Below, one piece after another: positions 12,290-22,679 of a DNA stretch of 64,000 nt. The notes beneath the pieces were generated by a model. The model was not told the DNA's origin, searched no databases, and saw only the letters and a program-made list of their open reading frames with translations. The stretch is from Bufo bufo (taxonomy: Eukaryota > Chordata > Amphibia > Anura > Bufonidae). Where the stretch lies: NCBI RefSeq assembly GCF_905171765.1, contig NC_053390.1, positions 514,314,852 to 514,378,851 of the forward strand, written 5' to 3'. The translations under genes were made by a program, and so were the position numbers. Position 1 is the stretch's first letter, and each line of letters opens with the position of its first letter.

Positions 12290-13497
12290 CCCTTATTAGC
12301 CCCTGATCACCCCTGATCACCCCATATAGACTCCCTGATCACCCCCCTGTCATTGATCACCCCCCTGTCATTGATTACCCCCCTGTAAAGCTCCATTCAG
12401 ATGTCCGCATGATTTTTACGGATCCACTGATAGATGGATCGGATCCGCAAAACGCATCCGGACGTCTGAATGAAGCCTTACAGGGGCGTGATCAATGACT
12501 GTGGTTATCACCCCATATAGACTCCCTGATCACCCCCCCTGTCATTGATTACACCCCTGTCATTGATCAACCCCCTGTAAAGCTCCATTCAGATGTCCGC
12601 ATGATTTTTACGGATGCACTGATAGATGGATCCGATCCGCAAAACGCATCCGGACGTCTGAATGAAGCCTTACAGGGGCGTGATCAATGACTGTGGTGAT
12701 CACCCCATATAGACTCCCTGATCACCCCCCTGTAAAGCTCCATTCAGATGTCCGCATGATTTTTACGGATGCACTGATAGATGGATCCGATCCGCAAAAC
12801 GCATCCGGACGTCTGAATGAAGCCTTACAGGGGCGTGATCAATGACTGTGGTGATCACCCCATATAGACTCCCTGATCACCCCCCTGTCATTGATCACCC
12901 CCCTGTAAAGCTCCATTCAGATGTCCGCATGATTTTTACGGATGCACTGATAGATGGATCCGATCCGCAAAACGCATCCGGACGTCTGAATGAAGCCTTA
13001 CAGGGGCATGATCAATGACTGTGGTGATCACCCCATATAGACTCCCTGATCACCCCCCTGTCATTGATCACCCCCCTGTAAAGCTCCATTCAGATGTCCG
13101 CATGATTTTTACGGATCCACTGATAGATGGATCGGATCCGCAAAACGCATCCGGACGTCTGAATGAAGCCTTACAGGGGAGTGATCAATGACTGTGGTGA
13201 TCACCCCATATAGACTCCCTGATCACCCCCCTGTCATTGATTACCCCCCTGTAAAGCTCCATTCAGATGTCCGCATGATTTTTACGGATGCACTGATAGA
13301 TGGATCGGATCCGCAAAACGCATCCGGACGTCTGAATGAAGCCTTACAGGGGCGTGATCAATGACTGTGGTGATCACCCCATATAGACTCCCTGATCACC
13401 CCCCTGTCATTGATCAACCCCCCTGTCATTGATCACCCCCCCTGTCATTGATCACCCCCCTGTCATTGATCACCCCCCTGTCATTGATCACCCCTCT
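12290..13497. repeat. ~173-bp tandem array (about seven units), copy 1
   Basis: Units begin near 12320, 12511, 12703, 12858, 13031, 13204 and 13377, each with CCCCATATAGACTCCCTGAT. Spacing varies between 155 and 192 bp because an 18-19-bp subunit (CCCCTGTCATTGATCA) is present zero to several times. Each full unit contains an imperfect ~90-bp inverted repeat, with arms TCCATTCAGATGTCCG and CGGACGTCTGAATGAA. The block ends in a run of CCCCTGTCATTGATCAC subunits (13395-13495). Confidence 0.9.
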
Positions 13498-13529
13498 GTA
13501 AGGCTCCATTCAGATATTTTTTTGGCCCA

Positions 13530-16200
13530 AGTTAGCAGAATTTTTTTTTTTTTTCTTACAAAGTCTCATATTCCACTAACTTGTGTCAAAAAATAAAATC
13601 TCACATGAACTCACCATACCCCTCACGGAATCCAAATGCGTAAAATTTTTTAGACATTTATATTCCAGACTTCTTCTCACGCTTTAGGGCCCCTAGAATG
13701 CCAGGGCAGTATAAATACCCCACATGTGACCCCATTTCGGAAAGAAGACACCCCCAGGTATTCCGTGAGGGGCATATTGAGTCCATGAAAGATTGAAATT
13801 TTTGTCCCAAGTTAGCGGAACGGGAGACTTTGTGAGAAAAAAATTAAAAATATCAATTTCCGCTAACTTGTGCCAAAAAAAAAAAATTTCTATGAACTCG
13901 CCATGCCCCTCATTGAATACCTTGGGGTGTCTTCTTTCCAAAATGGGGTCACATGTGGGGTATTTATACTGCTCTGGCATTCTAGGGGCCCCAAAGCGTG
14001 AGAAGAAGTCTGGTATCCAAATGTCTAAAAATGCCCTCCTAAAAGGAATTTGGGCACCTTTGCGCATCTAGGCTGCAAAAAAGTGTCACACATCTGGTAT
14101 CGCCGTACTCAGGAGAAGTTGGGGAATGTGTTTTGGGGTGTCATTTTACATATACCCATGCTGGGTGAGAGAAATATCTTGGTCAAATGCCAACTTTGTA
14201 TAAAAAAATGGGAAAAGTTGTCTTTTGCCAAGATATTTCTCTCACCCAGCATGGGTATATGTAAAATGACACCCCAAAACACATTCCCCAACTTCTCCTG
14301 AATACGGCGATACCACATGTGTGACACTTTTTTGCAGCCTAGGTGGGCAAAGGGGCCCATATTCCAAAGAGCACCTTTAGGATTTCACAGGTCATTTACC
14401 TACTTACCACACATTAGGGCCCCTGGAAAATGCCAGGGCAGTATAACTACCCCACAAGTGACCCCATTTTGGAAAGAAGACACCCCAAGGTATTCCGTGA
14501 GGGGCATGGCGAGTTCCTAGAATTTTTTATTTTTTGTCACAAGTTAGTGGAAAATGATGATTTTTTTTTTTTTTTTTTTTCATACAAAGTCTCATATTCC
14601 ACTAACTTGTGACAAAAAATAAAAAGTTCCATGAACTCACTATGCCCATCAGCGAATACCTTGGGGTCTCTTCTTTCCAAAATGGGGTCACTTGTGGGGT
14701 AGTTATACTGCCCTGGCATTCTAGGGGCCCAAATGTGTGGTAAGGAGTTTGAAATCAAATTCTGTAAAAAATGACCTGTGAAATCCGAAAGGTGCTCTTT
14801 TGAATATGGGCCCCTTTGCCCACCTAGGCTGCAAAAAAGTGTCACACATCTGGTATCTCCGTAATCGGGAGAAGTTGGGGAATGTGTTTTGGGGTGTCAT
14901 TTTACATATACCCATGCTGGGTGAGAGAAATATCTTGGCAAAAGACAACTTTTCCCATTTTTTTATACAAAGTTGGCATTTGACCAAGATATTTATCTCA
15001 CCCAGCATGGGTATATGTAAAAAGACACCCCAAAACACATTCCTCAACTTCTCCTGAATACAGAGATACCAGATGTGTGACACTTTTTTGCAGCCTAGGT
15101 GGGCAAAGGGGCCCACATTCCAAAGAGCACCTTTCGGATTTCACAGGTCATTTACCTACTTACCACACATTTGGGCCCCTAGAATGCCAGGGCAGTATAA
15201 CTACCCCACAAGTGACCCCATTTTGGAAAGAAGAGACCCCAAGGTATTCGCTGATGGGCATAGTGAGTTCATGGAAGTTTTTATTTTTTGTCACAAGTTT
15301 GTGGAATATGAGACTTTGTATGAAAAAATAAAATAAAAAAAAAAATCATCATTTTCCACTAACTTGTGACAAAAAATAAAAAATTCTAGGAACTCGCCAT
15401 GCCCCTCACGGAATACCTTGGGGTGTCTTCTTTCCAAAATGGGGTCACTTGTGGGGTAGTTATACTGCCCTGGTATTCTAGGGGCCCAAATGTGTGGTAA
15501 GGAGTTTGAAATCAAATTCAGGAAAAAATGAGGAGTGAAATCCGAAAGGTGCTCTTTGGAATATGGGCCCCTTTGCCCACCTAGGCTGCAAAAAAGTGTC
15601 ACACATCTGGTATCCCCGTACTCAGGAGAAGTTGAGGAATGTGTTTTGGGGTGTCTTTTTACATATACCCATGCTGGGTGAGATAAATATCTTGGTCAAA
15701 TGACAACTTTGTATAAAAAAATGGGAAAAGTTGTCTTTTGCCAAGATATTTCTCTCACCCAGCATGGGTATATATAAAATGACACCCCAAAACACATTCC
15801 CCACCTTCTCCTGAGTACGGAGATACCAGATGTGTGACACTTTTTTGCAGCCTAGGTGGGCAAAGGGGCCCATATTCCAAAGAGCACCTTTCGGATTTCA
15901 CTGGTCATTTTTTACAGAATTTGATTTCAAACTCCTTACCACACATTTGGGCCCCTAGAATGCCAGGGCAGTATAACTTCCCCACAAGTGACCCCATTTT
16001 GGAAAGAAGAGACCCCAAGGTATTCGCTGATGGGCATAGTGAGTTCATAGAACTTTTTATTTTTTGTCACAAGTTAGTGGAATATGAGACTTTGTAAGAA
16101 AAAAAAAAAAAAAAAAAAAAATCATAATTTTCCGCTAACTTGTGACAAAAAATAAAAAGTTCTATGAACTCACTATGCCCATCAGTGAATACCTTAGTGT
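13530..16200. repeat. Alternating inverted modules, copy 1
   Basis: A module of about 350-400 bp appears repeatedly in alternating orientation. Turnarounds of one kind lie in A/T runs beside CCACTAACTTGTGACAAAAA or a variant (near 13545, 13850, 14565, 15335, 16100). Turnarounds of the other kind lie at TTTTATACAAAGTTGGCAT (near 14205, 14960, 15715). Neighbouring modules are nearly identical, which suggests recent homogenisation. Beyond 16200 (to 16719) the sequence is unique and AT-rich. Confidence 0.85.
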
Positions 16201-17056
16201 GTGTACTTTCAGAAATGGGGTCATTTGTGGGGTGTTTGTACTGTCTGGGCATTATAGAACCTCAGGAAACATGACAGGTGCTCAGAAAGTCAGAGCTGCT
16301 TCAAAAAGCGGAAATTCACATTTTTGTACCATAGTTTGTAAACGCTATAACTTTTACCCAAACCATTTTTTTTTTACCCAAACATTTTTTTTTTATCAAA
16401 GACATGTAGAACTATAAATTTAGAGCAAAATTTCTATATGGATGTCGTTTTTTTTTGCAAAATTTTACAACTGAAAGTGAAAAATGTCATTTTTTTGCAA
16501 AAAAATCGTTAAATTTCGATTAATAACAAAAAAAGTAAAAATGTCAGCAGCAATGAAATACCACCAAATGAAAGCTCTATTAGTGAGAAGAAAAGGAGGT
16601 AAAATTCATTTGGGTGGTAAGTTGCATGACCGAGCAATAAATGGTGAAAGTAGTGTAGGTCAGAAGTGTAAAAAGTGGCCTGGTCTTTCAGGGTGTTTAA
16701 GCACTGGGGGCTGAGGTGGTTAATATAGTGGTTCTCCTTTTTATGATTAAGTGCATGAGTGACAGGGAGTGTTCATATAGCAGTGAGTCCCATTCCTCAT
16801 TGAATTCCCTTTCCCATAAATCTTGGGCAGGTGTCTTGGTCAGTTGTAGTCCCTTTGGTACTTATCTTTGTTTGAGTTGTTTAATTAGTAAGTATTCTGT
16901 TTTTCTAAAAGTATCTAACATGTCTGGTTCTTGGTCTTCTATATATGTTGTTTCAAAAGTATATGTCTCAGCTTTTATGTGTTTATTTTCGGGCATGATC
17001 CCAAATATTCATTTTACTTGAGTAGTGAGCTGACGTCTAATAGGTGATTAGTAATT

Positions 17057-18266
17057 CAAAGGGAGACAAGTAGAATAGACGGCTCCACTACTCAGGCAAA
17101 TGGTAGTGGTGCAAAACTGCTAGATCTGACTCACCCAGTCAGAAGCATACAATTGTAGAGAGGAGAAGTATAAGCAGGCACACTCTGATTTGGATCAATC
17201 TATAAATTTATTTATATTTCAAGTGATAGTGAGGTCTGATAGATGGATATTGTATAGTAAAATGAGCAAGGTAGAACTCAAAAATAGTAAAAATAGAATT
17301 GTATATAAGTCCTTTTTATAGTAGTAGAAAGTGTAAATGTAGAAATAGTGATGAAAAAAATGTCTAGATAAAAAATGTTCATAGAGTCTTTCATAAAACA
17401 GTCTTTCATATAATAGTGGCCACTGGTCAAAGGATAAAATCAAGTAAAAAGTAGTTCCTTATATAATTAAAACTCCATGTGTAGGATAGTCCTTCATAAG
17501 GCAATAATCTCTGGACAGAGGATTAATATCGAATAATGCCCCTTTATATACTTATGGCTCCGTTTGTATGATATTTTACAGATAATAATAGCCGCTGAGC
17601 AGAGGATAGATATTGCGCCTTTTCAAGTACATGCCTGCTGTTTTATGGAAAACATATTGAAAAGGCGCAATATCTATCCTCTGCTCAGCGGCGATTATTA
17701 TCTGTAAAATACCGTACAAACTGAGCCATAAGTATATAAAGGGGCATTATTCGATATTAATCCTCTGTCCAGCGATTATTGCCTTATGAAGGACTATCCT
17801 ACACATGGAGTTTTAATCATATAAGGCACACCTTTTTACTTGAATTTATCCTTTGACCAGTGGCCACTATTATATGAAAGACTGTTTTATGAAAGACTCT
17901 ATGAACATTTTTTATCTAGACATTTTTTTCAGGGTATTCATCACTTATACCCAGTGGTGATAACCTTTTATCATCACTATTTCTACATTTTACACTTTCT
18001 ACTACTATAAAAAGGACTTATATACAATTCTATTTTTACTATTTTTGAGTTCTACCTTGCTCATTTTACTATACAATATCCATATAACAGACCTCACTAT
18101 CACTTGAAATATAAATAAGTTTATAGATTGACCCAAATCAGAGTGTGCCTGCTTATCCTTCTCCTCTCTACAATTTTATGCTTCTGACTGGGTGAGTCAG
18201 ATCTAGCAGTTTCGCACCTCTACCATTTGCCTGAGTAGTGGAGCGGTCTATTCTACTTGTCTCCCT
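17057..18266. repeat. PLE2 5' pseudo-LTR plus inverted tail (near-perfect ~600-bp hairpin)
   Basis: 17057-17626 and 17627-18266 are inverted copies joined with essentially no spacer, at GCGCCTTTTCAA followed by GTACATGCC. Both arms carry about 95 bp beyond the 3' pseudo-LTR (from GGGAGACAAG to AAGCATA). The right arm ends in the target duplication. On the minus strand this gives an inverted unit, then a direct unit, then the ORF, the usual layout of a PLE with a 5' inverted tail. Confidence 0.85.
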
Positions 18267-19080
18267 AGGAATCAAAACCTACCTGCCCAAAAATGGAAAT
18301 AGTTAGCAGTGAAATTATTGTTATAATGATGCCTCAAACAATGGATATAACCCTAGGGAAAGATGTATTTATCATCAAAATAGTCCAGCTGGAGATAACC
18401 TATTTACTACTATGGAAAGAGTGATAAAGTCATCAATAGCATCCAAAATGTAGCTGTTCATTCAGTCCATGGGGTTGGAAGTTATTGAGCTTGAAGATCC
18501 ACCAACACTCCCACTGGAGGATCCGTCTATCCCAATCCCCCCCCCCCGAAATGCTTTTGTGACGCGCTCAATACCCATAAAACTGATGGCTGATGTGCGA
18601 CCTCCATGTGCAGAGAGGACATGTCTAGCTACCGACGTGTCCCTTCCGTTACGAATGTCACTGGAGGCATTTTAGTGCTTTTCTTTTTAAGGTCTGTGAA
18701 AGGACCTCTCCCTTCGGAGTTAGTAGGTATAGTGTCCAAATTATACAATAAATGAACATCGCCAAGGATCTCCACCGGAATGCCCAGATCACGGCTTTCT
18801 TTATGATCTTTCAGCCTAAAATGCTTGTGCCATTTTAGCTTCCGGGCAAACAGGTGGAGATCCTTGTTCCAACAAAATAGATCAGACCTATTAGTTGGAA
18901 CAAATGAGAGGCCCCGTCTCAGTAACCTATTTTCAATCTCAGTCAAGGGGCGAGAGGACAGGTTGATGACTAGCTTGTCATCTTCTGATTTTACATATTT
19001 TGTAATTGGGGATTCCGATTCAGCAGCGGGTAATGTGTCCCTTGCTCTAAAAAAGAGAAGGACAAAGATGAAGAAGAGGC
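18267..19080 (-). pseudogene. PLE1 left arm: inverted, internally deleted ORF copy
   Basis: This is the reverse-strand copy of PLE1. From the palindrome centre it reads the N-terminal coding part (about 18990 down to 18690), matching the right arm up to KKKSTKMPPV. It then jumps directly, at about 18665-18690, into the GIY-YIG region (reverse of about 21303 onward). About 1.8 kb, including the whole reverse transcriptase, is missing at a junction with a few bases of possible microhomology. The rest (18267-18650) is the endonuclease C-terminus and 3' untranslated sequence. It cannot encode an active product. Confidence 0.85.
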
Positions 19081-19130
19081 CTGTCCATCCCTCTTCTTCA
19101 TCTTTGTCCTCCTCTTTTTTAGAGCAAGAG
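19040..19130. repeat. Palindrome centre of PLE1
   Basis: The arms turn around at about 19080-19090 with a spacer of roughly ten bases. AGATGAAGAAGAGG on the left is answered by CTCTTCTTCATCTTTG on the right, and the symmetry continues outward through GCTCTAAAAAAGAG and CTCTTTTTTAGAGC, then for hundreds of bases with few mismatches. Such a long hairpin could be mis-assembled or under-represented in sequencing libraries. Confidence 0.9.
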
Positions 19131-21531
19131 ACACATTACCCACTGCAGAATCGGAATCCCCAATTACAAAATATGTAAAATCAGAAGATGACAAGCTAGT
19201 CATCAACCTGTCCTCTCGCATCTTGACTGAGATTGAAAATAGGTTACTGAGACGGGGCCTCTCATTTGTTCCAACTAATAGGTTTGATCTATTTTGTTGG
19301 GTCAAGGATCTCCACCTGTTTGCCCAGAAGCTAAAATGGCACAAGCATTTTAGGCTGAAAGATCATAAAGAAAGCCGTGATCTGGGCATTCCGGTGGAGA
19401 TCCTTGGCAATGTCCATTTATTGTATAATTTGGACACTATACCTACTAACTCCGAAGGGAGAGGTCCTTTCACAGACCTTAAAAAGAAGAGCACTAAAAT
19501 GCCTCCAGTGGGGGAAGTTTCCTGCATAGATGTGTTTGTGAAACAAACTATAGCAGAACTCTGCACTCTGGAATCTGCCTCCACTCGATTTAATTGTAGC
19601 AGAGAAGAGAGGGGTATAATCAAGTCGCTTGAGGGGGACAAAGATATAACCATAAAACCCTCAGCTAAAGGAGGAAACATTGTCTTGATGGATACCTCGG
19701 CATATAAAGAGATGTGCCTAGCCATCCTGAGTGATATACAGGGTTATGAAATTCTGCCGAGCAATCTAACCTTGAGATATCAATGTGAATTGTGTGCAAT
19801 ATTAACAAGCGCCAAGACCACCCAACTTATCAATGGAGAGGAGTTTGAATTTCTATACCCCTCCCATCCAGTGACAGCAACGTTTTACTGTCTGCCAAAA
19901 GTCCACAAGGACACGGTACCTGTGAGGGGACGTCCCATCGTTTCAGGGGTGGGGAGCCTCTCGCAGAATGTGGGCATTTATATGGACCGCCTCCTCAGTC
20001 CCTTTGTACAAGCTTTACCATCATATGTGAGGGATACAGGGGACCTGTTAACTAAACTGGAGCACATCTGTATTGAACCTGACTGGTACCTGGCGTCAAT
20101 TGATGTGGAGGCGCTGTACTCCTCGATCCCCCATGACAAGGGCCTGGAGGCAGCTGCACACTTTTTAAAAGCGAGGGGTTGTCAGTTTTCTACATATAGT
20201 GATTTTGTCTTGGAGTTATTACAATTTGTTCTTACCAAGAATTACTTTTTGTTTGATGGCCGCACCTACCACCAACTCAGGGGCACGACTATGGGCAGTT
20301 CATGCACGCCCTCCTATGCAAATTTGCTCCTGGGTTGGTGGGAGGAAACAATGGTATTTGGGGATGTGCCAAGCTGGTTCACTGGACATGTTGCCCTTTG
20401 GTCTCGCTACATAGACGATATATTCATTCTGTGGAGCGGGACCGAAGGGCAATTCGTTAGTTTGGTCCATGAGCTCAACATTAACTAAATTGGCCTTAGG
20501 TTCACCTCCATCATTACAAAGGATAATCTCCCTTTTTTGGACATTTCCATCTCTAGGGATAATGTCGGTGGTTTGCGGACGACCATCTACCGCAAGCCTA
20601 CGGCAACAAATTCCTTACTTAGGTGGGATAGCAGCCACCCTGCCCCACTTAAGCGGGGAATTCCCTTTGGACAATATATATACGTCTGAGACGTAATTGT
20701 TCTGAACTAAGTGAATTTAAACGTCAGGCAGATGTTATGAGGGCTAGGTTTCGGGAACTTGGCTATCCCGACAGGACGCTTAGACAAGCCTACCAAAGGG
20801 CCCTGGGACGCACACGGACCACCCTCTTACATCCGACTACACGCCCCAACAATGACTCACATAAAACTATACGGATTATAGGTACCTTCGACTCGGCAGC
20901 AACCCGAGTGAAGGGCATTTTAGATCGGAACTGGGAGACTTTATTGATGGACCCTGACCTGGTTGAGGTACTGAGTCCGTACCCCTCTGTGACATTCAGA
21001 AGGGGGACCAACCTAAGAGACAAACTCGTACACAGCCATTTTAGTCCCTCTACAAATCAAGGGACTTGGCTGGACAGAGTGACCACAGGCTGCTACAAGT
21101 GTGGTCGCTGCAGTTTCTGTGGCTGGCTGGTGAAGGGCAAATCTTTTGCGGTGGACCCTTTGGACAATGCCCACATGATACAGCAGTTTATCAATTGCCG
21201 TAGTGTAGGGGTTATTTACCTCCTTACTTGCAAAAAGCGGTAAGCGCTATGTGGGCAAAACCCGAAGGGAATTCCGCAAAAGGATGAGCGTGCATTTGGG
21301 AGACATTCGTAACGGAAGGGACACGTCGGTAGCTAGACATGTCCTCTCTGCACATGGAGGTCGCACATCAGCCATCAGTTTTATGGGTATTGAGCGCGTC
21401 ACAAAACCATTTGGGGGGGGAGGGATTGGGATAGATGGATCCTCCAGCAGGAGTGTTGGTGGATCTTCAAGCTTAATACCTCCCACCCCCATGGACTGAA
21501 TGAACAGCTACATTTTGGATGCTATTTATGA
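19091..21531 (+). pseudogene. Penelope-like RT with GIY-YIG endonuclease (PLE1)
   Basis: PLE proteins pair a telomerase-related reverse transcriptase with a C-terminal GIY-YIG nuclease. The RT has DITIKPSAKGGNIV (about 19640), LPKVHK (about 19890), GRPIVSG (about 19930), the GTTMGSS block (about 20284) and an intact YIDD in RYIDDIFILW (about 20407). A cysteine cluster CYKCGRCSFC (about 21090) precedes GVIYLLTC (about 21208) and YVGKT (about 21248), the GIY and YIG halves. Breaks are TAA at 20486-20488, a two-base TA insertion near 20680, a one-base excess in an A5 run near 21235 and another shift after 21400. The true family stop appears to be TGA at 21529-21531, after a GLNEQLHF-type C-terminus. 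The frame is open back to the palindrome centre, so the start codon is lost. Confidence 0.9.
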
Positions 21532-22679
21532 CTTTATCACTCTTTCTATAGTAGTAAATAGGTTATCTCCAGCTGGACCATTTTGATGATAAATACATCT
21601 TTCCCTAGGGTTATATCCATTGTTTGAGCCATCATTATAACAATCATTTCACTGCTAACTATTTCCCTTTTTGGGCAGGTAGGTTTTGATTCCTGCCATA
21701 AATGTCCCTTTTTGTCATATGCATTGGGGTTCTTTTAATGAAATTTTCCCCTTTTAGTTTAGGTGTGGAAGTCTAGTAGCCGAGGGCGTTTATAACTTAA
21801 ATTTACCCCAACAGCTCCACCTCCCCCTATTTCAGCCTGGTGCTGTATAGGCGCAATATATTGAGGCAGTTTAGATGGCTGTACCTGGGTATATTCTTAA
21901 AACAGCCTTCAGCTATCTATCAGCCCGGCGGTCAGCTTTGGAGGCGTGGTGACGTCTTTACGTCTTTGAAGCTGCGTTCTCCATGGGCTGCCCTGGCATT
22001 GTTCTGCCACTTGCGCCTGCGCACTGGACTGGAACGCCGTATCTCCGATGGCTCGATCATGTGACATGGTCCGGTCACGTGGGTCGGTGTCATACAGAGC
22101 GCATGCGCACGGGCTGACGTCCCTCCCCTTCCTCTTGTTTAACCACCTCAGCCCCCAGTGCTTAAACACCCTGAAAGACCAGGCCACTTTTTACACTTCT
22201 GACCTACACTACTTTCACCATTTATTGCTCGGTCATGCAACTTACCACCCAAATGAATTTTACCTCCTTTTCTTCTCACTAATAGAGCTTTCATTTGGTG
22301 GTATTTCATTGCTGCTGACATTTTTACTTTTTTTTGTTATTAATCGAAATTTAACGATTTTTTTGCAAAAAAATGACATTTTTCACTTTCAGTTGTAAAA
22401 TTTTGCAAAAAAAATGACATCCATATATAAATTTTGCTCTAAATTTATTGTTCTACATGTCTTTGATAAAAAAAAATGTTTGGGTAAAAAAAAAATGGTT
22501 TGGGTAAAAGTTATAGCGTTTACAAACTATGGTACAAAAATGTGAATTTCCGCTTTTTGAAGCAGCTCTGACTTTCTGAGCACCTGTCATGTTTCCTGAG
22601 GTTCTACAATGCCCAGACAGTACAAACACCCCACAAATGACCCCATTTCGGAAAGTACACACCCTAAGGTATTCGCTGA

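Larger units (their letters stand above)
11905..16719. mobile_element. Transposase-less piggyBac-like element, copy 1 (in PLE2)
   Basis: 4815 bp from CCACCTC to GAGGTGG, flanked by TTAA at 11901-11904 and 16720-16723. TTAA duplication and a CC start are piggyBac hallmarks; the family call rests on these alone. No transposase is present. From the left it contains a hairpin cluster (12001-12225), a tandem array (about 12290-13497), alternating inverted modules (about 13540-16200) and an AT-rich end. The short ORFs inside the modules recur on both strands in every module and are not genes. Perfect terminal inverted repeat is only about 7 bp. Copy 2 is at 22143-26877 in the opposite orientation. 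Confidence 0.75.
9021..16996 (-). pseudogene. Penelope-like RT with GIY-YIG endonuclease (PLE2), interrupted
   Basis: The likely start ATG is at 16996. The N-terminus is cut by the insertion at 11901-16723 and resumes near 11900. A Gln/Arg/His/Pro-rich basic linker (11300-11794) contains RYNLRYRQ. The RT follows in pieces: 10990-11217, 10381-10977 with VIHPADKGGAIII, LPKIHK and GRPIISG, a GTAMGTRFAPSYANL block near 10225-10270, and 9734-10165 with RYIDDIIFIW. A CGKCNNC cluster near 9455 precedes the nuclease (about 9175-9345; VIYALEW and YIGRTKRTLQKR). The C-terminal stop TGA is at 9021-9023. There are at least four stops or shifts, including TGA near 10988 and a break near 10165-10200. YIDD is intact. 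Confidence 0.88.
6430..18266 (-). mobile_element. PLE2: second Penelope-like element, inserted in the PLE1 left arm
   Basis: It is flanked by a 14-bp target duplication AGGAATCAAAACCT (6416-6429 and 18267-18280). The PLE1 right arm holds the same site once and unfilled (reverse strand, near 21680-21710), which proves the boundaries. On the minus strand the order is an inverted tail (18266-17627), a 5' pseudo-LTR (17626-17057), the coding region (16996-9021), the 3' untranslated region with a hammerhead ribozyme, and a 3' pseudo-LTR (6962-6430). A TTAA-flanked element (11905-16719) sits inside it. Sequence differs from PLE1 throughout, so this is another PLE lineage. Confidence 0.9.

Noticed and set aside
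18469..18675. Plus-strand frame MGLEVIELEDPPTLP
   Set aside because: Antisense of the GIY-YIG C-terminus in the inverted PLE1 arm; the same artefact appears at 21247-21492 on the other strand.
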